From an uncultured Clostridium sp. (GTDB taxonomy: Bacteria; Bacillota; Clostridia; UBA1212; UBA1255), in assembly GCA_900543695.1 (NCBI GenBank), contig UQSG01000024.1, forward strand, positions 1 through 45,290: 45,290 nucleotides of DNA, in the 5' to 3' direction. Every line of letters starts with the position of its first letter. The first letter of the stretch is position 1. Shown here one piece after another: positions 33,996 through 41,414 of this stretch. The notes under the pieces are model-generated. The model was not told the origin of the DNA, ran no database searches, and was given only the letters and a program-made list of their open reading frames with translations. The translations under genes were made by a program, and so were the position numbers.

Positions 33996-35070
33996 TTATG
34001 CTCCCTGCAGCGGATCCAGATGCACGGCCGCTTCTTTCAGCGCGCTGTTCCCGTATGTTTCCAAGATAAAGCAAACAAATCCGCCGTAAACTGCGGCGCG
34101 CTTCGTCTCAACGCATTGCGCCTCCGGGAGATAGCGGGAAACAAAGGACTGAAACGCATTCAGCATAATCGGATTATTTTTCCACGTGCTGCCGCATACA
34201 TAAACCCCCGGCGTCTGATTTCCGTGCGTACTGCAGTCAAAGCTTAAATCAACAATGCCCTGCTCGCGTCCTCGATGATTCATACAAATATCGTTCTGCG
34301 TTCCCCGCGCTCCCGATAAATAAAGGCGGTATGCGCACAGCGTCTGCCTTGCCATTAATTCCCCGGCTTCCTCCAGAATTGAAACTGCAACAGCGTCGCC
34401 ACAGCCGGCGGCGCGAACGACCTGCTGCGCAAATTTCACATAAATAAGTCTGCGGGCATAATTATTTTCCGGATATAATAGCTGGAGCAGCCGCACCGTA
34501 TCCACATGAGCAGTGTTATTCCCCAGAGATTCGCACAAAAAATCATATAGAATCGTTTTCTCTCCCCAGCCGCCAATGGCCGCGTGTGACCATATTGATC
34601 CCCCTGATTCCGATATACGCGGAGCTGCCTTCATCGCCAACCGGGATCCCATAGCCGCCTGTTATCAGCAAATCATTGCGCCCGCTGCAAAAAGCGGCGC
34701 AGGATCCGGTGCTAGACAGCGCTACGCAACCCGTTTCCGTCAGGCCTCCGGCAAGGAGGTAACAGAACGGCTCCTCCAGAAAAATATATTCGCCGATATC
34801 GTATCCAATCTGCAGGAAGCATTCCTTCAGGAGATTACTTTTGGCAACCATGCAGTAATATACGCATTCAAACCTTCCGCTGAAGCCAAGCGAATAGAGA
34901 TCGACAACACACTCGATCACTGCCTCAGAGATATGGCGCAAAACAGTCTGCTGCGGTTCAAAGCAGTTATCAATTCCGCTCCTGTGGCCTCTGCCCAGGA
35001 TTTCACAGTTCTCGTTGAAGGCAATAACGTCAAAGTTACTGTTTCCCCCGTGTATGGAAAGATAAAACAT
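33996..35070 (-). pseudogene. BadF/BadG-type sugar kinase, frameshifted
   Basis: Two overlapping frames (35070-34543 and up to 34652-33996) join into one protein of about 357 aa of the BadF/BadG/N-acetylglucosamine kinase family. The junction is at plus position 34580-34581: removing one G of minus-strand CGCGGCC restores ...NMVTR-AIGGWGEKTILYDFL. The phosphate-binding motif reads IHGGNSN instead of DGGGTK of the intact paralogue at 36103-37071, so catalytic loss may have come before the frameshift. SSTGSC and GDEGSSAYIG match later kinase motifs. The start has AAGGAG 10 nt upstream and a promoter with an AraC-type operator. A single sequencing error is possible. Confidence 0.8.
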
Positions 35071-35105
35071 CTTTCACACGCTCCTTTTTCTTTCACTCTG
35101 TTTTC

Positions 35106-35133
35106 AGTATATCAATATGACGTCTGAAAACAA
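35106..35133 (-). promoter_or_regulatory. Promoter of the frameshifted kinase/surface operon
   Basis: On the minus strand, TTGTTT (35128-35133), 16 bp, TATACT (35106-35111). The 16-bp spacer and poor -35 fit activator dependence. Confidence 0.65.
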
Positions 35134-35137
35134 TGGA

Positions 35138-35167
35138 TGTTTATTGACCACTATATGGTTTTATTTT
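35138..35167. promoter_or_regulatory. Operator-like block shared with 37954-37983 (AraC site B)
   Basis: Plus strand begins TGTTTATTGACCACTATATG, followed by G and a T-rich tail. It matches site A (TGTTTATTG-C-A-TAT-TGG-TTTT) and lies 4 bp upstream of the -35. Confidence 0.6.
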
Positions 35168-35246
35168 ATCTTTACAAATACGCGTCTCCCTTATTTCCCG
35201 CCTGACGCAGGATTCGGCGCTCCAGGGAAGGAAAGCAAGCGGTTTG

Positions 35247-35975
35247 TTAATATCCTGTTTTTTTATAGATTTCGCGCAGATTGAGGTTAAATTCCGGACC
35301 TCCCTCGAAATTATGGCTTTTAAAGACGGAAGGCGTAATGCCGGCATTCAGCAGCTCTTCGATCACAACGCTGCTGACGCTCCACATAATAAATGCCGCC
35401 GCCAGACCGGAGGCCGCCCCGAATTTGGCGGGAAGTCCTTCCACATCGATCATCGCTTCCGCTGCGGGAGCGCAATTATCAAGAACAATATCGGCGCATT
35501 CGAACAGCCGTTTTCCGCTTGAATGCTCCGATTTGACCTGAGCGGAATAAGCCATTGAAGTAAGCGCAATAATTTTAAGCCCGAATTTTTTTGCTTCTAT
35601 CGCCAGATCGATCACGTTCATGGTTTTTCCTGAAACGGAGCCGATAATCATAACATCGCCGGGCAGCGCACCGGACGCGCGCAGCGCATATGCGGCAAGC
35701 CCCTCCATAGAGGTGTTAATATGGGATCGATCGCGCGGACGAACCGGGTCTTCCACGTTCAGGCTATATTTGAACGGCTTATAAAGCATCAGGCCTCCGC
35801 CTCTTTCCACAAGCTCGCTGTTTATGATATGCCCTGTATCGAAAATATGGACGCAAGCGCCGTTTTGAACGGATTTCGCGATCAGCCTGCCGGCCTGCAG
35901 CACATTGCCGCGCTGTGTCTCCCTGATTTTGGCGTAAAGCTTGTCGATTGTTTCAAAATATCTGTCAAGCAGCAT
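35247..35975 (-). CDS. SIS-domain sugar isomerase-like protein (UPF0309 type), copy 2
   Basis: 242 aa. The ATG at 35975 follows AGGAGG, which itself lies within an earlier in-frame ATG context at 35990 that is rejected. A single SIS domain of the UPF0309 type: VHIFDTGHIINSELVERGGG (about 42-61), DVMIIGSVSGKTMNVIDLAI, IALTSMAYS and a C-terminal FEGGPEFN. SIS domains bind phosphosugars for isomerisation or ether cleavage. It is a paralogue of 37122-37859. Its distance to the kinase gene upstream (127 bp) holds an inverted repeat. Confidence 0.85.
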   Translation of the reverse strand: MLLDRYFETIDKLYAKIRETQRGNVLQAGRLIAKSVQNGACVHIFDTGHIINSELVERGGGLMLYKPFKYSLNVEDPVRPRDRSHINTSMEGLAAYALRASGALPGDVMIIGSVSGKTMNVIDLAIEAKKFGLKIIALTSMAYSAQVKSEHSSGKRLFECADIVLDNCAPAAEAMIDVEGLPAKFGAASGLAAAFIMWSVSSVVIEELLNAGITPSVFKSHNFEGGPEFNLNLREIYKKTGY

Positions 35976-36028
35976 AAGAATCCTCCTCATATTTTATTTA
36001 ATCAATTTTTACCCTTGCCTGCCGGTCT

Positions 36029-36066
36029 GGCCATACGGCTTCCGGCTGCAGTCTCTTTGTATGGCC
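36029..36066 (-). other. Intercistronic inverted repeat
   Basis: GGCCATAC (36029-36036) and GTATGGCC (36059-36066) form a perfect 8-bp stem with a 22-nt loop and no T tract; possibly an RNA processing or stability element between kinase and SIS copy 2. Confidence 0.45.
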
Positions 36067-36102
36067 TTCAGTTTGCATGGCGCACCGGCGCAGACTTCCG
36101 TG

Positions 36103-37071
36103 TCACGAAGTAATTCGATACAGAAACTGCGCAAAATTTATCTTCACCCGTTTCAGGCTCTCAGCGTCAAGACTTCTTTTTTCCACCCATATATGCCGCA
36201 CGATATTTCCCACGACGGGCTCAAAAATCACCGGCTGTATATCACGGTCCGGAAATTCTCTAAGGATATCTTCTTTATAAGCGTTATACATCGTTATATG
36301 TGTCTGAAATCCCCCGCCCATCACACGAATCGGAACGGTTGCCGGTATGCCGGCATTTCGCAGGACGGCCTTCGTCTGATCCGCCATAAGCAGCCCGTTT
36401 GTGCGAAGAATTTCCAGCGCCACTTCATCGTTCCGGCGTGCCGCTTCTCTTACCACATAAGATAACGAGGCAACGCTGCGTACTTGGGAGTCCCCGCCGT
36501 AAATGCTGAAAAGCGCTTCTCGAAAATCATCATACCCGAAATGCTTCATAATCAGCTCTGTCAGAACTGTAAAAGGGCCGCGCTTTTCATAGCTGCGGAT
36601 CGCTGCCAGCGCCGCCAGCCGCCCAAGATAATAGCCGCTGCCTTCATCGGAAATCAGCGCGCCCCAGCCGCCTACCCCATATCCGGCATCCTTTTCCCGG
36701 ACATAAAATACGCCCGATCCGGTGCCGGATATGGCGATCACCGCCTCCTTTTGCAGGCACGCCGCATACAAGCCCAAGGAATACTCTCCGACCTCGTCAA
36801 CCGCGTTCACCGAAACGTATTTCCGCAGCGCTTCCGCAATCTGCCCGGCCTGACCGACCGTCGATACGTATAAGCAGGCAGCTTCACAAATGTTCAGCCC
36901 ATGAAGCAGCTCTGCAAAGCACTGCTCTATATTCTTTTGAATCATTTCCTGTGAGGAAAAATTCGGATTAACGCTGCCCGACGCAGCACAGGAAATCAAA
37001 TTCAGATTTTCATCAAAAAGAATCGCCTTGATCTTCGTGCCGCCGCCATCAACCGAAATATAATATTTCAC
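36103..37071 (-). CDS. N-acetylglucosamine kinase-like protein (BadF/BadG family)
   Basis: 322 aa, intact. ASKHA-fold motifs are DGGGTK (residues 8-13), GTGSG (116-120) and GWGALISDEGSG (135-146), as in N-acetylglucosamine and N-acetylmuramic acid kinases. It phosphorylates an amino sugar with ATP in the cytoplasm; the exact sugar is open. The start codon is GTG at 37071 with AAGGGG upstream. It lies 50 bp after SIS copy 1 and is probably cotranscribed. The pairing of a BadF kinase with SIS proteins recalls MurK-MurQ amino-sugar recycling, but the SIS proteins here are not of MurQ type. Confidence 0.88.
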   Translation of the reverse strand: MKYYISVDGGGTKIKAILFDENLNLISCAASGSVNPNFSSQEMIQKNIEQCFAELLHGLNICEAACLYVSTVGQAGQIAEALRKYVSVNAVDEVGEYSLGLYAACLQKEAVIAISGTGSGVFYVREKDAGYGVGGWGALISDEGSGYYLGRLAALAAIRSYEKRGPFTVLTELIMKHFGYDDFREALFSIYGGDSQVRSVASLSYVVREAARRNDEVALEILRTNGLLMADQTKAVLRNAGIPATVPIRVMGGGFQTHITMYNAYKEDILREFPDRDIQPVIFEPVVGNIVRHIWVEKRSLDAESLKRVKINFAQFLYRITS

Positions 37072-37121
37072 AACCGTACCCCTTTCCCGCAGTGATTCCC
37101 CGCAGACAAGCTCGCTCTCTG

Positions 37122-37859
37122 TTACATGTAAAATATATTGTCCTTGTATTCTTTGAAAATTTTCCGATTATGCTCGTCGCCGCCATCCAGATTTGCACTG
37201 AGAAATACAGGGGGAACAATTTTATCATTTATTAATTTCTCAACAACCTCTATGATTAACCCATTCATGAGCGCCGCCCCGACAGCCGTGGAGGTTGGCC
37301 CGACCGCTTCCTCCAGCCCTTCCAGGCGGATTGCCGCATCTCCGGGGACGCCGCAATTATCCAGCACAAGGTCGCTCACCTCATATAATTTTTTGCCGCT
37401 CGGATGCCGGCTCGCAGCGCCCGACGAATATTCCATATTTGTCAGAGCAATCACATAAACTCCTGTTTTCGACGCCTCGATCGCCATTTCTACCGGCACC
37501 GTATTCCGCCCCGATACCGAGTGGATCAGCAAAACATCGCCTTTCCGCAGATGATTTTCAAGCAACAGCATCCTTCCTATACCCGGAATGCGCTCAAGCC
37601 GGCTCGTCATGGTAACGGGTTTCGTGTTCAGCATAAATCCCGGAAAAAAAATAGGATTGATAACTGCCAGCCCGCCCGTTCGGTAAAACACCTCTTCCGA
37701 AAGGATTCCCGCATGGGAACAGCCAAAAATAAAAACATTGTTTTTTCTTTTGATTGCCTCTGCAATCTGTTCCGCGGCCGCGGCAATTTTCTCCTGCTGG
37801 CTGTTCCACGCTCTGGCAATCGTTTCGTTTACAACTGAAATATAGCAGCTCCCCTTCAT
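37122..37859 (-). CDS. SIS-domain sugar isomerase-like protein (UPF0309 type), copy 1
   Basis: 245 aa. FIFGCSHAGILSEEVFYRTGG (first 20 bases of the motif region, about 43-63), DVLLIHSVSGRNTVPVEMAI and IALTNMEYS are SIS-domain signatures of the UPF0309 family; the C-terminus ANLDGGDEHN parallels copy 2. It is the first gene of the AraC-divergent operon. AAGGAGG lies 7 nt upstream of ATG. Likely acts on a phosphorylated amino sugar produced by the neighbouring kinase. Confidence 0.87.
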   Translation of the reverse strand: MKGSCYISVVNETIARAWNSQQEKIAAAAEQIAEAIKRKNNVFIFGCSHAGILSEEVFYRTGGLAVINPIFFPGFMLNTKPVTMTSRLERIPGIGRMLLLENHLRKGDVLLIHSVSGRNTVPVEMAIEASKTGVYVIALTNMEYSSGAASRHPSGKKLYEVSDLVLDNCGVPGDAAIRLEGLEEAVGPTSTAVGAALMNGLIIEVVEKLINDKIVPPVFLSANLDGGDEHNRKIFKEYKDNIFYM

Positions 37860-37922
37860 ATTACGAAGCCTCCTTTGCGGTGATACGCATCTGTCTGTAT
37901 GAATCCTGCAGTCAACAGTTTC

Positions 37923-37950
37923 AGTATACGAATTTACAACGTCATCACAA
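37923..37950 (-). promoter_or_regulatory. Promoter of the SIS/kinase operon
   Basis: On the minus strand, TTGTGA (37945-37950), 16 bp, TATACT (37923-37928). Same spacing and -10 as the promoter at 35106-35133. Confidence 0.65.
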
Positions 37951-37953
37951 TAT

Positions 37954-37990
37954 TGTTTATTGTCTATTATGTGGGTTTTTTTTGTCTATT
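37954..37990. promoter_or_regulatory. AraC site A with TTGTCTATT direct repeat
   Basis: The block TGTTTATTGTCTATTATGTG plus a G/T-rich tail lies 3 bp upstream of the SIS promoter -35. TTGTCTATT occurs at 37960-37968 and 37982-37990, start-to-start 22 bp, about two helical turns as expected for an AraC-type dimer. The second copy touches the araC -35. Confidence 0.65.
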
Positions 37991-38017
37991 GACACGCAAT
38001 TTATGATGCTCTACAAT
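37989..38017 (+). promoter_or_regulatory. Promoter of the araC-type gene
   Basis: TTGACA (37989-37994), 17 bp, TACAAT (38012-38017), near consensus. Occupancy of the second TTGTCTATT would block it, suggesting autorepression. Confidence 0.8.
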
Positions 38018-38046
38018 AACTTCACGTTAACTGGGAGGAATATCGT

Positions 38047-39102
38047 TTGTTTATCCATCCAAATCTTGCTGTAAAGCTAATCCCGTTCAGCGAATTGGAA
38101 ATCATTTTCAAGAAATTTTTTCTTGACCGGCTGGATCAGGAGCTGACATTTGAAGCGTTTCTTTCCGGACTGCCGCAGGAACAGCAGCGTAAAATTTCAT
38201 GCATGCTTGAAAAGGAATGCCGCCATGAAAAGATCTCCAGCGCCGATTCTTTCACGGGAAATGTCGAAATCTATCGTCATTTACGCTATTACCCTTCCGA
38301 GTTACATTCTCACGACTTTTTTGAATGCTTCTACATGCTCGAAGGCTCCTGTGAAATTGAACTTTCTGATAAGAAGCTCTGCTTTAAAGAAGAAGATTTC
38401 TGTTTGATCCCTCCCGGCACAATGCATAAGGTTTCCCTGTTCGGGAGCGGCATTCTGATCAGCTTTTTGATTCAGAAGGATTATTTTACCAATTCATTCA
38501 GCAGCTTTCTGACCGTGCAGAACCATATGTCGTCTTTTTTTTCGCAAGGCATGTATATGAGAAACAAAAATTCATATATTCTGTTTCACACGTTCGGAGA
38601 TGAAAATATACGTAAAATACTGGAAACGATCCTGCTGGAATATACATCGCATACGGAATACAGCAATTTGCTGATAGAAACCTTTCTCTCCTCTGCTTTG
38701 ACGCTGCTTCTTAAAAATCACCTTGAGTCGGCGGAGTGCTGCTCCGATTCTTTTATTGCAACTCCTTTGATCGCGCAGATCCAAACTTACCTGCGCGCAA
38801 ATATACAAAGTGCCACGCTGAAAAGCGTGGCAGAGCATTTTAATTATTCCGTTTCATATCTGAGCAGAATGATCTCCGCAAAAACAAATGGTACATTTTC
38901 TGATATGCTCCGTTCAGAAAGAATTCGTAAAGCATGCGCTTTACTTGTCAACACCAATCTGAAAATTTCCGACATCACGGAACAGGTCGGATATACGAAT
39001 CAGCATCAGTTTAACCAAATTTTCAAAGCGGAGACGGGGCTTTCCCCTTCCGCCTACCGCGCAGAGCACACGCAGCATTCGCAGACAAAAAAGCAGCCGT
39101 AA
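38047..39102 (+). CDS. AraC-family transcriptional regulator
   Basis: 351 aa. An N-terminal segment precedes a cupin sensor domain (about 75-150, HSHDFFECFYMLEG and LIPPGTMHKV), followed by a C-terminal double HTH (about 245-340, LKSVAEHFNYSVSYLSRMI and ISDITEQVGYTNQHQFNQIF). The start is TTG at 38047: GGGAGGA lies about 8 nt upstream and an in-frame TAA at the promoter excludes a longer form. It is divergent from the SIS/kinase operon and presumably senses the sugar released by that pathway and activates both operator-bearing promoters. Confidence 0.9.
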   Translation: MFIHPNLAVKLIPFSELEIIFKKFFLDRLDQELTFEAFLSGLPQEQQRKISCMLEKECRHEKISSADSFTGNVEIYRHLRYYPSELHSHDFFECFYMLEGSCEIELSDKKLCFKEEDFCLIPPGTMHKVSLFGSGILISFLIQKDYFTNSFSSFLTVQNHMSSFFSQGMYMRNKNSYILFHTFGDENIRKILETILLEYTSHTEYSNLLIETFLSSALTLLLKNHLESAECCSDSFIATPLIAQIQTYLRANIQSATLKSVAEHFNYSVSYLSRMISAKTNGTFSDMLRSERIRKACALLVNTNLKISDITEQVGYTNQHQFNQIFKAETGLSPSAYRAEHTQHSQTKKQP

Positions 39103-39138
39103 TGCCCGCTTGCCCGTCGCCGAAGGGGCGCGGAATTT

Positions 39139-39190
39139 CCCGGGCTTTTTTTGAAAATGATGCGCGCCCGGGAACAGTCTCCCGGGCGCG
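39139..39190. terminator. Terminator region between araC and the anti-sigma gene
   Basis: CCCGGGC (39139-39145) is followed by seven T; a weak stem with GCCCG (39112-39116) would end araC. Next, CGCGCCCGGGA (39163-39173) and TCCCGGGCGCG (39180-39190) form a perfect 11-bp stem with a 6-nt loop. GCCCGGG in that stem could instead pair with the first CCCGGGC. Confidence 0.6.
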
Positions 39191-39210
39191 GAATAAAACG
39201 ATACAAAAGA

Positions 39211-40767
39211 TCAGTCGTCAAAATCCGATTCGCTTTTCAGAATTGCGCCGGTTCGCGCGTCAATTTCGTAATCGAACTCCATGCGGCCGGAATGAAACTC
39301 AATCTCGTATACCGGCCCGTGGTCGTCGTCAAAATCAAATTCTATTTCTAATTTTACTACTGACGAAGCGTCAACCCCTGCATGGGCAAATGCGGCCGCT
39401 TTCGCTGCTTCTGCTCCAATATAGGAGGAGGACGGGGCAGGCGTCGGCGTGGCGGGAGCGGGAGTTGGAGCCGCAGAAGGCGTCGTTGCAGCGCCGGCGG
39501 ACTGCTGCGGACGGCTTTCCGTCTCGTATGACAGAACCGCGCCGGAATACAGATCGATTTTATATTCATATTCCGTGCTGCCGATTCTGAATTCCACTTC
39601 GTAATATTCGGCTCTGCCGTCATCGTATTCCACGGAGCTCCGGATATAGGATGCTTCGCTTTCCGCATGGCCGGCATGCTTCAGCGCCGCCGCGCGTGCC
39701 GCCGCTTCCCCGATAAAGCTCTGATCTCCGGAGGAATCGCCTGGATTTACGGGAGGATTTGTCCCTGCGCCTGTGTGATCCTCAATTTTCTGCTTCAGGA
39801 TTTCACCCGTTCTGGCGTTGATATCGTATTCATACTCCGTGCTGCCGGCTATAAATTCCACTTCGTAAACCATGACGCCGTCTTCGCTGTCAAATTCCAC
39901 TTCTGTCCGCAAAACGGATTCCGACGAAACGCCCGCGTGCCCATAGGCGATTGCAAGCGCTTCCTCTCTGTCGATATAAGCCTTCGTGCTGACCGTACCC
40001 GTCTGGGAAACCGAAATTTCCCCGGAGGTCTGCTGCTTGGAGTTGGAAATCAGCGCGATCTCGTTTACGGAGAGTCCCGCCAGATCGGCAAATGTAAGCG
40101 TGGCGTCCTGGGAAAGAACCTCCTGGATCAGCGCCGCTTTCCCCAGAGAGATCCCGTACTGTTCGGCCTGCGCCTTCAGAGCGTCATCGGAGCCGCTGAC
40201 AGTTTGGCTTAAAACAGCGCCTTCCAGCTGGTCGCCGCTCATACAGCTGTTAATCGCGCTCGCCACCTTTGCGCGCAGCTGCTCGCTTCGATTGGCATCG
40301 TCATTTTCCACGGATACCAGAATGGAATTCTGCAATTCATCCAGATAACCGTTCTGCAGCATGGAACCGATCAGCGCATTGATTGCGACCTCAAGCGATA
40401 CGTCGGTTAAATCCATACCTCCGAGCACAGTCCTGGCATCCTCGTTCATGGCTTCTACCGCCAGAACCTTTTCCTTTGCATTTACGGAAAGGCTGAAGCT
40501 GGGGTTTACGTCCAGCATCACGATCGAATCGACCGTTTTATTCACGCGGTAGCCTGCGATCAGCCAGACCGATACAAATACGAGGACAACTGCGGCCGCC
40601 GCAGCGCAAAAACGTATAATATGAACGCTCCTTTTCTTTCGCTCCGGAGCGGGCGTCTGCGCCGCTTCCGGCCGGCTGCCGCACGCGGTAAGAATCTCGT
40701 CTGCTTTATCCGGCGCCGCATGCTCTACCGCAACGCGGACGCGCTGTTCAACTTCTTTCTGTTTCAT
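39211..40767 (-). CDS. Transmembrane anti-sigma factor with RsgI-like and three PepSY domains
   Basis: 518 aa from the ATG at 40767, which overlaps the sigma gene stop (ATGA); the open frame extends upstream antisense-like through the sigma gene and is ignored. A cytoplasmic N-terminal part (1-47) should bind the sigma factor, then a membrane helix (about 48-72), an RsgI-middle-like domain (VDSIVMLDVNPSFSLSVN, about 78-160) and three PepSY repeats (about 262-330, 352-420, 450-518), each with the pattern VYEVEF...EYEYDINARTG. Short Pro/Ala/Ser linkers separate the repeats. It would hold the ECF sigma factor until an envelope signal arrives. Confidence 0.85.
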   Translation of the reverse strand: MKQKEVEQRVRVAVEHAAPDKADEILTACGSRPEAAQTPAPERKKRSVHIIRFCAAAAAVVLVFVSVWLIAGYRVNKTVDSIVMLDVNPSFSLSVNAKEKVLAVEAMNEDARTVLGGMDLTDVSLEVAINALIGSMLQNGYLDELQNSILVSVENDDANRSEQLRAKVASAINSCMSGDQLEGAVLSQTVSGSDDALKAQAEQYGISLGKAALIQEVLSQDATLTFADLAGLSVNEIALISNSKQQTSGEISVSQTGTVSTKAYIDREEALAIAYGHAGVSSESVLRTEVEFDSEDGVMVYEVEFIAGSTEYEYDINARTGEILKQKIEDHTGAGTNPPVNPGDSSGDQSFIGEAAARAAALKHAGHAESEASYIRSSVEYDDGRAEYYEVEFRIGSTEYEYKIDLYSGAVLSYETESRPQQSAGAATTPSAAPTPAPATPTPAPSSSYIGAEAAKAAAFAHAGVDASSVVKLEIEFDFDDDHGPVYEIEFHSGRMEFDYEIDARTGAILKSESDFDD

Positions 40768-41342
40768 AGGGAATCTGCCTCCTTTACGATATTGCCGAGC
40801 TTTTTGATCGCACGGCGGTATTTGGACAGAACAGTTGGAAGCGGAAGGTGCAAAAGCGACGCGATTTCTCTGTGCTTCATTTCCGACAGCGCATGTAATA
40901 CCACGATCTGCCGTTCTTCGTCTCCGAGCATATTCAGAAGCGATTCCAGGACGATCCTGTCCTCGCTTGTGAGGTGCGGAGCTTCTTCGAACTGCTCCGG
41001 CAGCTCTTCCGCCGGAAGCGGAACGACTTTTCCCTTGCGACTGAGGCTCTGCAGGGAAAGATTCCGTGTGATCGTGAAAATCCACGCCATCGGCTTGCCG
41101 GCCGCGGTGTACTGCCCGGCGGCGTTCCAGATCTGCAGAAAAACGTCCTGCAGAACGTCTTCCGCGTCGTGCGTGTTTTTGCAGAGGGACAGGGCAAAAC
41201 CGTATACGGCGGCATGTGTCGACTCATAAAGCCCTGCCAATGCTTCTTTGTCTCCTTCGGAAATTCCGGAAATATATTTTTCTAAATATTCCGCCTGACC
41301 GCGCTGCGGAGCAGGCTCCTCTGGTATGGAAAAAAGAAACAT
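40764..41342 (-). CDS. ECF-type RNA polymerase sigma factor
   Basis: 192 aa, with sigma-70 region 2 (about 30-100, DAEDVLQDVFLQIW) and region 4 (about 130-187, LHALSEMKHREIASLLHLP), and without regions 1 and 3, as in extracytoplasmic-function factors. AGGAGG lies 4 nt before ATG. Coupled by a 4-bp overlap with the anti-sigma gene, which defines the partner. Target promoters are unknown. Confidence 0.92.
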   Translation of the reverse strand: MFLFSIPEEPAPQRGQAEYLEKYISGISEGDKEALAGLYESTHAAVYGFALSLCKNTHDAEDVLQDVFLQIWNAAGQYTAAGKPMAWIFTITRNLSLQSLSRKGKVVPLPAEELPEQFEEAPHLTSEDRIVLESLLNMLGDEERQIVVLHALSEMKHREIASLLHLPLPTVLSKYRRAIKKLGNIVKEADSL

Positions 41343-41414
41343 AACTTCCTCCTGTTCAACCTAATAATGATTCAGAAAGAAATTTTATTGCATCGACGAA
41401 AAAATTTTTTTGGT

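Noticed and set aside
34513..35127. 204-codon plus-strand open frame opposite the frameshifted kinase
   Set aside because: Kinase family motifs are on the minus strand; this frame is a shadow.
39211..41085. Longer anti-sigma open frame starting 106 codons upstream
   Set aside because: That extension overlaps the sigma gene in another frame; the ATGA-coupled start at 40767 with the membrane helix at the normal place is far better.
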